Origin: an uncultured bacterium | GTDB lineage: Bacteria; Bacteroidota; Bacteroidia; Bacteroidales; Bacteroidaceae | Assembly: GCA_945869305.1 (NCBI GenBank) | Contig: CAMBOH010000007.1 | Span: 1 to 41,248, forward strand | Length of the DNA: 41,248 bases | Direction: 5' to 3' | Shown: positions 16,600-25,646 of the stretch, one piece after another | Layout of the letters: each line of letters starts with the position of its first letter | Numbering within the stretch: the stretch's first letter is position 1 | Translations under genes and position numbers: made by a program | Notes under the pieces: model-generated | The model's database searches: none | Told to the model about the DNA's origin: nothing | The model's input: only the letters and a program-made list of their open reading frames with translations

Positions 16600-16680
16600 G
16601 AAGATATACTTCATCGGCGGTAGAAGATATACTTCATCGGCGGTAGAAGATATACTTCTCGGCTGAAGAAGATATACTTC
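16600..16680. repeat. Four-copy iteron array of GAAGATATACTTC
   Basis: The 13-mer GAAGATATACTTC, nearly its own reverse complement, occurs exactly at 16600, 16623, 16646 and 16668. Spacing is 23, 23 and 22 bp, about two helical turns. The first two 23-bp units are identical. The array lies 131-211 bp upstream of the minus-strand permease gene and about 100 bp beyond the end of the DUF4836 gene. It looks like a cooperative protein-binding site or a short minisatellite. Confidence 0.85.
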
Positions 16681-16778
16681 TATTTTGCAGGCAGTCGGAG
16701 AGCGTATAGCGGAAGGGACGAAAGAGGGCGATAGAGAGACTCATAGAGAGCCTCCGCCACCTGTCCCCATAGAGGCCG

Positions 16779-18281
16779 CTACAGCTTGCAAGCCTCTTCG
16801 ACCAAGAGCTGCAAGGGGTTCTTGTCCGCCTTTTCGAGCTGCAAGCGCAGCTCCACCTTGTCGCGGTCTACCACCACATAGTCCAGCTTGTCGATTTCCT
16901 TCAGCAACGGGGCAGCCATGCGTGCGTTGCTGTTCGCCTGCGTCATGGACTGCAGGAGCGGATTGGCCATAAGACCCTTCACGTTCAGCTCGCCACAGAG
17001 CAGGTTGCCTTCGAAGCGGGAAGCGTCGACTGCTTCCTTGGGCTTGGTCATCGAGAGCACGGGCTGCTTCGAGCTGACATAGAACATGCCGTTCTTTACA
17101 CCGAGATAGGTGTTGCCCTGCATGGAATACTGGCCGGGCTCTACCTCTTCGAGCGCAGCTCCACCCAACTTGGCAACAGCCTCCTTCATCTGCTTCTCGT
17201 CGTCTACCTTCGCAATGAGGAACACCTCGGGACCCTGGCTCAGGTCGAACGAGTTGACCGACAGCACGGCATCGCCCTCGAGCGACTTCATGACCTTTTC
17301 GGCCAGCTGTTCCTGTTCGGTCGACAGATTCCCCTGCTTTTTCAGCGCAGGCAGCAACAGGTCGTTCAGTCCGCTACCCTTCAGGTTGGTACTCAGCACG
17401 AAGAGGGATGAGGCAGGCACATAGTCCAGCAGGTCGCCCCGGATGCTGCCCATCGCGTCACCACACTTTTCGACTGCCTTCTGGGCCGCATCGGTCAGGC
17501 TGATGAGCTGGGCCGAAAGCACCAACTGTCCCTTCTCGCTGTTGAGCTCAACCAGCACGCTGAAGTCTTCGGGCTTCACGTCGGCGGGAAGAAGTTCCTT
17601 AAATTTGTCGGCATCGCTCGAACCTTCCTTAATCATCTTGCCCGATAGTAGCAGCTGCGCGTCCGATGTGGCCTTACACATCTGCTTGAAGTCGTCGCGT
17701 TCCAGCACGCCCTGCGCATCTTCGGCCGAGAGTCTGCGCTTGGCCTCGGCCAGGACATCGCCGTGCTTGTTTTCGACATACAACAGCAGCATATCGTCAT
17801 TGAAGGCCACAGCCACCTGGTCATCTAAGGCCAACGTACGCACGTCACCCTCTTGCTTCACGGTTTCCATTCCGTCCTGTTTGGCCATGGCGTTACACAG
17901 TTCGGCAAACTTGTCGGCATCATGCAAGGCAGCCACCAGACCGCCGGTCTCTTCCTCCACGTTCTCGACAAACACGAGCACAGGCTTGCGCAGGTCAATG
18001 CCGGCCTCGGCGGGATCTTCCACTATCGCCTTGGCCTTGCTCTGGAGCTCGGCCGAGAAACCCTGCTGTTCCAACTGCTTCAGCAAAGCCTCGTTCACCT
18101 TCTGGCCCTGGTCGCCCTGGGCCTTTTCGGCCATTTGCTTCACATTGATACTTGCCACCAAGTGGGCATCCTTGGCAATCACGCGTGCATATTTGGGCGT
18201 ATCGGAACACGATGCCAAACAAGCCAGCAGTACCACGGCCACACCAAGGACCATGTGCCTGAAGAAATTCTGCTTTTTCAT
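16779..18281 (-). CDS. DUF4836-family lipoprotein
   Basis: This 500-aa protein has a lipoprotein signal (LLACLASC, Cys near residue 25) followed by SDTPKYARVIAKDAHLVASI, the characteristic opening of DUF4836 proteins. These are large Bacteroidetes envelope proteins of unknown function. The mature part alternates helices and strands with repeated phrases such as VLVFVENVEEE, VAVAFNDDMLLLYVEN and YVPASSLFVLSTNLKG, suggesting duplicated alpha/beta domains. It stands alone on the minus strand; a -7-like TATATTTG lies 66 bp upstream (18354-18347), though no good -33 box is visible. Nothing in the sequence gives a reaction. Confidence 0.8.
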   Translation of the reverse strand: MKKQNFFRHMVLGVAVVLLACLASCSDTPKYARVIAKDAHLVASINVKQMAEKAQGDQGQKVNEALLKQLEQQGFSAELQSKAKAIVEDPAEAGIDLRKPVLVFVENVEEETGGLVAALHDADKFAELCNAMAKQDGMETVKQEGDVRTLALDDQVAVAFNDDMLLLYVENKHGDVLAEAKRRLSAEDAQGVLERDDFKQMCKATSDAQLLLSGKMIKEGSSDADKFKELLPADVKPEDFSVLVELNSEKGQLVLSAQLISLTDAAQKAVEKCGDAMGSIRGDLLDYVPASSLFVLSTNLKGSGLNDLLLPALKKQGNLSTEQEQLAEKVMKSLEGDAVLSVNSFDLSQGPEVFLIAKVDDEKQMKEAVAKLGGAALEEVEPGQYSMQGNTYLGVKNGMFYVSSKQPVLSMTKPKEAVDASRFEGNLLCGELNVKGLMANPLLQSMTQANSNARMAAPLLKEIDKLDYVVVDRDKVELRLQLEKADKNPLQLLVEEACKL

Positions 18282-18346
18282 AATTTACGGTTGTTAGTAT
18301 TGGATAATTAGGTTAGATGTCAAGCTATGGCCCACTGGCCACCCTG

Positions 18347-18354
18347 CAAATATA
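18347..18354 (-). promoter_or_regulatory. Candidate -7 box for the DUF4836 gene
   Basis: TATATTTG on the minus strand matches TAnnTTTG, 66 bp before the ATG. No TTTG is found about 20 bp further upstream, so this is a partial match only. Confidence 0.35.
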
Positions 18355-18608
18355 ACAACTTAATTTGAGGCAGGCTCTATTCTTTCACTAATTCATCAGC
18401 TTTGTTGGCATCGCTGCATATCGCTGCATGTCCTTGGCTGGTTGACTTTTCTTCCCTATCGGAACGTAAATTACCGCGAATGGTCGCAAATGTTCGATGA
18501 GAGGCGACGGTACACTGGGAGACGACAGGGCTATCGCTTGGGGTATCATCGGCACTCTAAACGGGTTGAAACGCCTAAAACTATGCTTCCATAAAAGAAA
18601 ACTATCTT

Positions 18609-18694
18609 GCCTCGAAAAGGAGGCATAAAACCGGGACTTCTGGCAACCAAGGAAGCGGGCTTCCGATGGTTTGTTTTCCATCGAAAGCCCGCTT
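18609..18694 (-). terminator. Candidate terminator region of the polysaccharide/LruC operon
   Basis: Two hairpins lie 38-124 bp beyond the stop of the second LruC gene. The first on the minus strand is a 17-bp stem with one mismatch (18694-18678 with 18669-18653, AAGCGGGCTT-type arms). The second is GCCTC/GAGGC (18624-18620 with 18613-18609), followed on the minus strand by a T-rich stretch (AGTTTTCTTTTATGG). The rest of the 18.30-18.73 kb gap shows no gene. Confidence 0.5.
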
Positions 18695-18732
18695 GGGGGA
18701 TGTCTCCGCAAAGGTGCGGGAGGAGGGGGCAC

Positions 18733-20787
18733 TTACTTCTTTCCGGGCTTCTTGGGCTTCACGGTCTTCTTGTTGTCGGGCTGTGCATGCCAGTTCCAGG
18801 CCGCCTTGTCGTTGATGTTTCGTGCCCATTCCGTGAGGACGGGATAGGCTTTGTAGACGCGCTCAGTCTCCAAGGGCCAATGCCACTCGCCGGCCACGCA
18901 GAGGGCCTGCGGGATATCGTTGTTTGGTCCAAGATTCTCGTTGCTGCGGATATCGACGTGGGTGCCGTCTTCGTTGTAGACACGGAGCCAGAAGTTGTGG
19001 CGGCCATTATCCATCGTGGTGCCCTCGGGCCAGCTGAGGCTCTCGCTGAGGAGGACGGGATCGTGGTCGGGATCAGCGTTGAGCGTATTGACCATTTCCT
19101 TTTCTCCAACATGGAAGAGCTGGTGGATTTCGCCGAGGTTCTGTCCGTCATAATAGATTTCCGTTTTGCGTTTTGCACCGGCAGCCATCAGGTAGACCGT
19201 GGCAGTGTGGTTCTTGGTGTTGGGCGTTACTTGGAGCACCACGTCGTTGAAGTCGAAGTCGAGGGCGGTGCCGCCGTTTTCGTAGGCGAGGGTCCAGTTC
19301 TGGAGGTATTCCGTCCCGGTTTCTGTGCTGCTTCCGCCTTCCTCCGTGCCAGTACCCGTGGAGGGTACGGTGGGGTCGGCGGGCGGATTGGAGTAAATAG
19401 GATCCTTTTGGATAGTACCCTGGTTCCAAGGGCTGTTGAGCGTTTCCTCCGTAAACTGCGGTCGCAGCTTTTCACCGCGGACGTTGGAGAGGGCAAAGGT
19501 GACGTCGTTGCAGTCGTAGTCGCCGCCATTGACATTGTCGTCCAAGCCCATGAAGGTGAAGTTGTCGTAGATGGCCAAGGCACTGCGGTAGTTGTTGGTA
19601 CCGGGGTTCATGCCCGCATTGGTGTAGCAGGCTGCGTACTTGGGCAATTTTTCATCAGGCACGCCGAGACCTTTCAGAGTGTTCTTTTGGCTGTTGCCTA
19701 TTGCATCGGCGGTACGGAGGTAGAAGCCAAACACTTTTCCCTTCGGGATGTCGAGCTCGAAGGTGAGGCCGCGCACGGCGCTGACGCGTTTGCCATAGGC
19801 CTCGGAAACGAGGTAGGTGTTGTAGATGTCGTCCTTGTCGCGGTCACCTCCCGCCGATTCAGGCTTTCCGGATTTTGCGGGCAAACCGTTTCCGTCCTTG
19901 AAGTAGAAGCTGGCATCGTACCAAGTTGAGGTATTGTTGTCGATCTGATACTGCACCTTGCCCTTGCCGTTGATGTAGTCGTAGGTGAGGGTTTCCGTGA
20001 TGTCATGGAACTCGATGTCAGCCATATTGCCTGCCGAATGGACATAATAGCCCAACACGCGACTGTTCGTCGTGCCCGTGTAGCCGTAGAGCATGGAGAG
20101 GTAGACGGTTTCCTGCGCTTCAAACGTGCCCTGAGGCGAAACCTGGCCGCGGGCCATGATTTCGTAGTCGATAAGGGAAACGTGCTTGTCCTTGGGATTG
20201 ACTCCCTCAGTGAGGGCCGCAGCAATGTCTTCCCACGCCCAAGGACCGAAGTTGAGGTAGCCGCAGTCGGTGAGCACGCTGTTGCCGCAGAGCGAGGCGG
20301 CGGGCTGCGACTTGATGCCCGGGGCCATCATGAGGGGCGCCGCAGCCAAAGGCGCTTCAGAGGTGAAGCTCACGCGCACCACCTGGTCGTTCTCGCCGGT
20401 GAGGTCGATGCGGCGGTACTGCTTGGGGCCGATGCCGTCGTCGTAGACAAGGCCGAAGCTGGCTATGTCGCTCTGGGGAACGTCGACGAACATCACGCCG
20501 CTTCCTTCAAAATCCTTCTGGCCCAAGATGGTCGTTTGGTCTTTCAGAATGGTCTGGGCGGTAATCTCGCAGGGCCTTTCTACCGTGATGTCCAACTGTA
20601 CGTTGACCGAAGTCATCCATGTGTTTCTGGGGTCTGCACCGAGCTCATTCCACTCTTTGAATGCGGAATTGCTGTCCCCGGACAATCCGAGGTCCTCGCT
20701 GCAAGAGGCCAGACTGCCCATCAGAAGCAAACAGGCTGCACCCTTCAGCGCAGTGCTGAATGAATGTGTTTTCTTTAAGCAAGTCAT
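18733..20787 (-). CDS. LruC-domain surface lipoprotein (second copy)
   Basis: This 684-aa protein has a lipoprotein signal ending LASC, followed by SEDLG. The acidic residues just after the cysteine fit the Bacteroidetes surface-export signal. An N-terminal beta-rich region is followed by the LruC-type core. Two D-x-D-x-N-D motifs, DYDCNDV (about residues 421-427) and DFDFNDV (about 510), look like calcium-binding loops. A lysine-rich C-terminal tail (KKTVKPKKPGKK) is unique to this copy. It is paralogous to the upstream gene, sharing the domain order and phrases such as NLGEIH and KVQYQID. It ends the long minus-strand operon. Likely an adhesin or a subunit of a surface appendage; this is inferred. 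Confidence 0.75.
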   Translation of the reverse strand: MTCLKKTHSFSTALKGAACLLLMGSLASCSEDLGLSGDSNSAFKEWNELGADPRNTWMTSVNVQLDITVERPCEITAQTILKDQTTILGQKDFEGSGVMFVDVPQSDIASFGLVYDDGIGPKQYRRIDLTGENDQVVRVSFTSEAPLAAAPLMMAPGIKSQPAASLCGNSVLTDCGYLNFGPWAWEDIAAALTEGVNPKDKHVSLIDYEIMARGQVSPQGTFEAQETVYLSMLYGYTGTTNSRVLGYYVHSAGNMADIEFHDITETLTYDYINGKGKVQYQIDNNTSTWYDASFYFKDGNGLPAKSGKPESAGGDRDKDDIYNTYLVSEAYGKRVSAVRGLTFELDIPKGKVFGFYLRTADAIGNSQKNTLKGLGVPDEKLPKYAACYTNAGMNPGTNNYRSALAIYDNFTFMGLDDNVNGGDYDCNDVTFALSNVRGEKLRPQFTEETLNSPWNQGTIQKDPIYSNPPADPTVPSTGTGTEEGGSSTETGTEYLQNWTLAYENGGTALDFDFNDVVLQVTPNTKNHTATVYLMAAGAKRKTEIYYDGQNLGEIHQLFHVGEKEMVNTLNADPDHDPVLLSESLSWPEGTTMDNGRHNFWLRVYNEDGTHVDIRSNENLGPNNDIPQALCVAGEWHWPLETERVYKAYPVLTEWARNINDKAAWNWHAQPDNKKTVKPKKPGKK

Positions 20788-20831
20788 AAGTTTTGTGATT
20801 TAATTAAGTGATGGAGAGATTATTTACTTTA

Positions 20832-22790
20832 TTATTCGTCATAGCTGACCACACCGCTCACACTGGGCATAGTGTGCCAGCCCCAATAGTTGATGACGGT
20901 ACAGTCCTTTCCCCAAAGCGGATAGAGGGAGTAGACGGAGAGTACGCTCTTGCCCTCCATGGGCCATCGCCACTTGCCCGCAATGAGCATGGCCTCGGGC
21001 ATCTTCCCGGGCTCATCGGCAAGGGTGATGACGTCGGAGCAGTCGGTGCAGGTGCCGCGCACAATCTCGATGGTGAAGCGCTTGGCATCCTCATTCATCG
21101 TGTAGGTGACGGGCCAGGCCACCTCCAGTTCCTTGAAGGGCACGCCGACTATGGAAGTCTTGGTGTTGACGTACGTGTCGGCCGCCGCACCGAGCAGTTC
21201 GTGGATTTCGCCAAGGTTCTGGTCGCCCTCGGGACCGTCGTAGTGGAGGTACATCCGTGTGGGCAAGCCCGCAGCAGCCACCTTCACGCGGCAGGTTCCC
21301 TTTTCGTAGTCGGGGTAGAGGAGGATGACGGCATCGTTGAAGTCGAAATCGGCATTGCGGGCCACGTCCTCGAAGGCGAGGGTCCAGGGGAGCTGGTCGA
21401 TGTACTCGGCCTTTGGCTTCAAGTCGGGCTCCACTATGGAGGGCTTATAGATTTCCAGCTTGGTGGTCACGCCGAAGATCACGTCGTTGCAGTCAAGGTC
21501 GCCGCCCCGGAAATCGTTCTCCATGCCCATCCACATCACGTGTTCCTTCGGGTCAATGAAGCTGCGGAAACAGCCCTCATCGTTCACCGTGTTCATTCCC
21601 TCGGCCGAATAACTGCAGCCCTTGAACTTGTCTCGGGTCGTGTAGGGACGCACCCCCTGGCGCATCAAGCGGTCATACTGCTCGGGAGCTGACATGCCGT
21701 CCCAGCGGTCGTAAAAGCCGACACGCATCCCTACGGGGACATCTACGGTGAAGGTGATGCCGCGAACAGCTGTAATATGGTTCGCCCCGATGCCGGCGTA
21801 GCGTTCAAAGACGGCCATGGCATTGTAGGCATCGTCGCCGCGGCGTGCCACCACGGTGGGTTCTTCGTCGTAGCGGTCGTACATGTCGAAGTTCGCATCG
21901 TACCATTGGCTGGCCTCGAGGCCAAATTGTCCAGCGGCCTCACTGTCGATCTGGTACTGTACTTTGGCCTTGCCGTCGATGTAGTCGTAGATTTCGGTTT
22001 CGGAGACGTCGACATACTGGATATCGCTGTAAGTTCCTGGCGAGTGGTAGTAGTAACCAAGCACATGGGGAGAAGAGGACATACAGTTGCCCGCTACCCA
22101 GGTAATCTCGAACGGCCCTTTCGACTCCAATTCATAGTCGCAATTCAGGCCGCGCTCGGTACGTGCATTGACCCCCTCCTTCGACATCTCGTGCATCATG
22201 GCTTCCCAGTCAACGATCTGCTCAGGCGAGAACTCATAGTAGGAACTGCTGCCCAAAATACTTTTACCGTAGAGCGAGGAGCGGTCCACGGCTTTTGTTT
22301 CGTCCGCCCTGGCCTGGGGGGCAGCAAGCAGCGGGGGAACACCGGAAGCCGGCTGCTGGAGGCAGTCGAACTGGACCGTTTCCTGTGCCCTTCCCGTGAG
22401 CAGCAACGACTGTTCGAAAATGGTGCGGTTCTTGCGCACAAAGAGGGTTACCTGCTGTGAGGTGAGCTGGGGCAGGGTGAGCCGCACCTCGCCGCTGGCA
22501 TCCAGGACGGCATAGTCGTAGAGGGTTCCGTCCCAGCGTTTCGACATGGCCCAGATTTGCACGGGAGCATCGGTCTTCACGCTGACTTTGAGCGTCACGG
22601 CTGTTTTCCACCACTGCAGGGGGCTGACACTGCCCTTCAAAGCTGTCTGGAAGGCAGCCTCGATGCGCTCGCTCTCCGAAAAGCTCTCCTCGCTGGCACA
22701 GCCCGAAAGCGCCAAGGTCAAGGCGCAGAGGCCGCACGCCGCAAGGGGCGAGCAAAAGCTGAATTGATGGGATTTGTATTTATTTTCCAT
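20832..22790 (-). CDS. LruC-domain surface lipoprotein (first copy)
   Basis: This 652-aa protein has a lipobox (LALSGC) followed by ASEESFSE, again with acidic residues typical of surface export. The N-terminal domain (about residues 40-150) looks like a carbohydrate-binding or fimbrillin-like beta-sandwich. The LruC core carries DLDCNDV (about residue 431) and DFDFNDA (about 481), the same paired D-x-D-x-N-D motifs as its neighbour. The ATG at 22790 (MENKYKSHQ) gives a normal signal peptide and overlaps the end of the OmpA-like gene by 11 bp. The 41-bp gap to the next paralogue indicates tandem duplication followed by strong divergence. Confidence 0.75.
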   Translation of the reverse strand: MENKYKSHQFSFCSPLAACGLCALTLALSGCASEESFSESERIEAAFQTALKGSVSPLQWWKTAVTLKVSVKTDAPVQIWAMSKRWDGTLYDYAVLDASGEVRLTLPQLTSQQVTLFVRKNRTIFEQSLLLTGRAQETVQFDCLQQPASGVPPLLAAPQARADETKAVDRSSLYGKSILGSSSYYEFSPEQIVDWEAMMHEMSKEGVNARTERGLNCDYELESKGPFEITWVAGNCMSSSPHVLGYYYHSPGTYSDIQYVDVSETEIYDYIDGKAKVQYQIDSEAAGQFGLEASQWYDANFDMYDRYDEEPTVVARRGDDAYNAMAVFERYAGIGANHITAVRGITFTVDVPVGMRVGFYDRWDGMSAPEQYDRLMRQGVRPYTTRDKFKGCSYSAEGMNTVNDEGCFRSFIDPKEHVMWMGMENDFRGGDLDCNDVIFGVTTKLEIYKPSIVEPDLKPKAEYIDQLPWTLAFEDVARNADFDFNDAVILLYPDYEKGTCRVKVAAAGLPTRMYLHYDGPEGDQNLGEIHELLGAAADTYVNTKTSIVGVPFKELEVAWPVTYTMNEDAKRFTIEIVRGTCTDCSDVITLADEPGKMPEAMLIAGKWRWPMEGKSVLSVYSLYPLWGKDCTVINYWGWHTMPSVSGVVSYDE

Positions 22791-24447
22791 GCTTGTAATC
22801 AAATGTTCCTGTGTAGCGGCCTTCCATGGCATCGATTACCTGCTGCACATATTGGGCATCCTGGCTTTTGCCTGCGAGGCTGAGGTAGTGCTTGGCATCC
22901 GTGAGGCGGCGCGTCTTCACGCAGGCACAGGCGGCATTGAGGTTGGCCGTCTCGCTCTCGGGATATTGCCGTGCGGCGATGAGCAGGGCATCGAGCCAGT
23001 CGTCCGAACCTTCGGGCCAACTCTCTGCCACGCGGTACATCTCGCTCAGGCTGAGCGCCTCGGGGTGGGTGTAGATAAGGCGGCGCGACTGCTGCACAGG
23101 ATAGTGGCGCACCACGTACTGAATGACGTAGTCGGTATGGCGCAGACCGGGATAGACGTGGTCCAGCAGCCAGCGGTAGGGCTTGCCGCCCGCCACCTGC
23201 TTCAGTTGCTGTTCCTTCTCGTCCGGCTTCAGCGAGCTGTCAATCACCTCCAAGAGTTCCTCACGGGCATCGCGGACAAAACTGGGCATTGCTGGCGTTT
23301 CGAGCACCGAGGCATCTTCATACCAGATGTCGTCCTTCACCTTGCGGCGGCCTCCATGGGCAATGAAGTTGCGGAGGTTCTTCCAGTCTTCGGGCGTAAA
23401 AGTCGTGGTGAAGAGGGTATCGGAGAACGCGTAGGCGTTTTGGATATACTCCTTAAGCGCAGCCGTGCGTCCCTTGGCCAAGCGCGTATTGTTGGAGTAA
23501 GGACTTTCGGGGGAAGCATAGCCGTGAAGGGAAATGCTGCGCACGGCGATGGTGCGGTCGAAAAGGGCACTTTCTATCGTATGGCGGATGCGCTTCAGTT
23601 CGGCCGGATTTCTGCGATACCTGGGATAGATGACCGTTTCGTTCACGGGGAAGTCAAGGAAGGCGCGCCCCCGTATGCTCCGCAACTTTTCGTCCTCCTC
23701 CTCGGGCTGACGGAAAGGCAGCGGGGGAATGGTCCGCAGGCGCTGGTCGCGCGGCACGCTGACGGGGAGGACCACGCGGGGCTTCGGCGGCAGGAAGAGG
23801 TAGGTCAGGCCCACCTTCAGGTTGGTGCGGGCATCCGCCGGCGCGCCCGTCTTCACGCCGTTGAAAGCATCGGTGAAGAACGACTGGCTCACTTCCGCGC
23901 CCAGTGCCCAGCTGCGGGAGAGGGCGTAGGTTGCCGTCAGTCCCAGCCGGACAGTGCCCTGCACCGTGCTGTTGCGCGAATACTTCTGCGTGTAAGAGAG
24001 CGGCTGATGCTGCGGGAAGGCGTAAGTATAGCCCAGCCCCAAGCCCGCAAAGGCTTTCAGGTTGAAGCGCTGTGCCGCGCCCAGCCGCCCCACGAGGTTG
24101 TAGGTGGCGTCAGCAAAGAGTTCCAAGCTTTTCCAGCCCCAAGTATCATCGGTCTCGCACTCGGGCACGGCACGGCTCCGGTTGTGGTTGAAGCGGAACG
24201 CCGTGCGCCAGCCCCAAGGGGAGGCCATCTCCTGGCCGACAGCCACGAAGAAGCCGCCCGACAAGGGAGCGGAAGTCATCTCGCTCCAAGGGAGATTCTC
24301 GTTGGCCGACTTGTTGATACCGCCAAAGAGCTGTGCGTACCAAAAGGGGACAGGCTCGTCCTGCCTTGCCTCCTGTGCCTGCCCGGCGAGGGACAGCGAG
24401 AAGGCGAGGAAGAGGGCTACTATAAATAATAAGGAGTAATTCTTCAT
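22780..24447 (-). CDS. OmpA-like outer membrane protein with N-terminal barrel
   Basis: This 555-aa protein has a signal peptide (to about residue 24, LAGQAQ). A beta-barrel-like region follows (about 30-235, with alternating aromatic strands such as WYAQLFGG and FKAFAGLGLGYTYAF). An OmpA/MotB-like peptidoglycan-binding segment is recognisable by SLHGYASPESPYSNNTRLA and GRTAALKEYI (about 325-355). The C-terminal 150 residues are helical, TPR-like. Related proteins (DUF3575/DUF3868 type) accompany fimbrial gene clusters in Bacteroidales. It starts only 17 bp after the DegT aminotransferase gene and overlaps the first LruC gene, so it links the polysaccharide genes to the surface-protein genes. 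It probably anchors or exports the LruC proteins; this is inferred. Confidence 0.7.
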   Translation of the reverse strand: MKNYSLLFIVALFLAFSLSLAGQAQEARQDEPVPFWYAQLFGGINKSANENLPWSEMTSAPLSGGFFVAVGQEMASPWGWRTAFRFNHNRSRAVPECETDDTWGWKSLELFADATYNLVGRLGAAQRFNLKAFAGLGLGYTYAFPQHQPLSYTQKYSRNSTVQGTVRLGLTATYALSRSWALGAEVSQSFFTDAFNGVKTGAPADARTNLKVGLTYLFLPPKPRVVLPVSVPRDQRLRTIPPLPFRQPEEEDEKLRSIRGRAFLDFPVNETVIYPRYRRNPAELKRIRHTIESALFDRTIAVRSISLHGYASPESPYSNNTRLAKGRTAALKEYIQNAYAFSDTLFTTTFTPEDWKNLRNFIAHGGRRKVKDDIWYEDASVLETPAMPSFVRDAREELLEVIDSSLKPDEKEQQLKQVAGGKPYRWLLDHVYPGLRHTDYVIQYVVRHYPVQQSRRLIYTHPEALSLSEMYRVAESWPEGSDDWLDALLIAARQYPESETANLNAACACVKTRRLTDAKHYLSLAGKSQDAQYVQQVIDAMEGRYTGTFDYKHGK

Positions 24448-24464
24448 GAAAATATATCAGTTAT

Positions 24465-25619
24465 TTACTGCTGCGCCAAGGCATAGTCGCGGATGACGGT
24501 CACGATGCGCTCCAGGTCTTCCTCGCTGACCATCGGTCCGGAAGGCAGACAGAGCCCGCGCCCGAAGAGTTCCTCGCTCACGCCGCTGACGTAGGCCGGG
24601 GCCTCGCTGAAGACTGGCTGGAGGTGCATGGGCTTCCAGAGCGGACGGGTCTCGATTTGCTCCTCGGCAAGTAGCCGGCTGAGTTCGCTGTAGCGGAGCG
24701 GCGCATCGAGGAGGATGGTGGTGAGCCAATAGTTGCTTTCGTAGTCGGGATGGGGCTCCTGCATCACGTAGATGCCCGGCACGTCGGCCAGGCGTTCGGT
24801 GTAGAGTCGGTGTAGGTGCCGGTGGTGCCGCACGTGGTCGTCGAGCACGGCCATTTGTCCGCAGCCGATGCCGGCGCTGACGTTGCTCAGGCGGTAGTTG
24901 TAGCCCACGTCCGTGTGCTGGTAGTGGGGCAGGGGCTGCCGTGCCTGTGTGGCGAAATAGAGGATGCGTTCCCTCATCTCGTCGCGTTCCGTGCGGTAGG
25001 GGGCGTTGCAGAGGAGTGCGCCGCCGCCCGAAGTGGTAATCATCTTGTTGCCGTTGAAGGAGAGCACGCCGTAGGTGCCGAACGTGCCCATCGGCCGTCC
25101 CCTGAAGCGGGAGCCCAAGCCCTCTGCACTGTCCTCTATGACGGGGATCCCGTATTTCAGCCCCACTTCGAGGATGCGCTCCACGTTGTAGGGCATACCA
25201 TAGAGCGTCACGGGAATGATGGCCTTGGGCACGCGCCCCGTAATCCGGATGCGTTCGGCGATGGCCTCGTCGAGGAGGTCCGGGTCCATGTTCCAGGTGT
25301 GGGGTTCGGAGTCCACGAACACCGGCGTTGCTCCCACATAGACCACGGGGTTGGCCGAAGCGCAGAAGGTGAAGCTCTGCACCATCACCTCGTCGCCCTT
25401 TCCCACGCCGAGCGCCACCAAGGCCAAGTGTATGGCCGCCGTGCCCGATGCCAGGGCCACCACGCCGGTATTGCCACCGTGGTAGTCCGCCAGCAGGTTT
25501 TCAAACTCCGTGACATTGGGGCCGAGAGGCACCACCCAGTTGGTGTCAAAAGCGCGCTGGATATACTGTTGTTCCTGGCCTCCCATGTGGGCGAGGCAGA
25601 GATAGACAGGGTTCTTCAT
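24465..25619 (-). CDS. DegT/DnrJ/EryC1/StrS-family sugar aminotransferase
   Basis: This 384-aa PLP enzyme transfers an amino group, usually from glutamate, to a keto sugar nucleotide. The PLP lysine is K192 in SFNGNKMITTSGGG. EDSAEGLGSRF (from about residue 162) holds the cofactor-ring aspartate, and ALASGTAAIHLAL (55-67) binds the phosphate. It resembles the PglE/ArnB group, which makes 4-amino sugars. No sugar-nucleotide 4,6-dehydratase is encoded in the window, so the keto substrate must come from elsewhere. It follows the capsule-type glycosyltransferase by 27 bp and precedes the OmpA-like gene by 17 bp. Confidence 0.93.
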   Translation of the reverse strand: MKNPVYLCLAHMGGQEQQYIQRAFDTNWVVPLGPNVTEFENLLADYHGGNTGVVALASGTAAIHLALVALGVGKGDEVMVQSFTFCASANPVVYVGATPVFVDSEPHTWNMDPDLLDEAIAERIRITGRVPKAIIPVTLYGMPYNVERILEVGLKYGIPVIEDSAEGLGSRFRGRPMGTFGTYGVLSFNGNKMITTSGGGALLCNAPYRTERDEMRERILYFATQARQPLPHYQHTDVGYNYRLSNVSAGIGCGQMAVLDDHVRHHRHLHRLYTERLADVPGIYVMQEPHPDYESNYWLTTILLDAPLRYSELSRLLAEEQIETRPLWKPMHLQPVFSEAPAYVSGVSEELFGRGLCLPSGPMVSEEDLERIVTVIRDYALAQQ

Positions 25620-25646
25620 AAATCTGTATTATTATGATATGGTGCT

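Noticed and set aside
16600-16680. CRISPR array
   Set aside because: The 13-bp repeats are separated by near-identical 9-10 bp spacers, far shorter than CRISPR repeats and spacers, and no cas gene is present.
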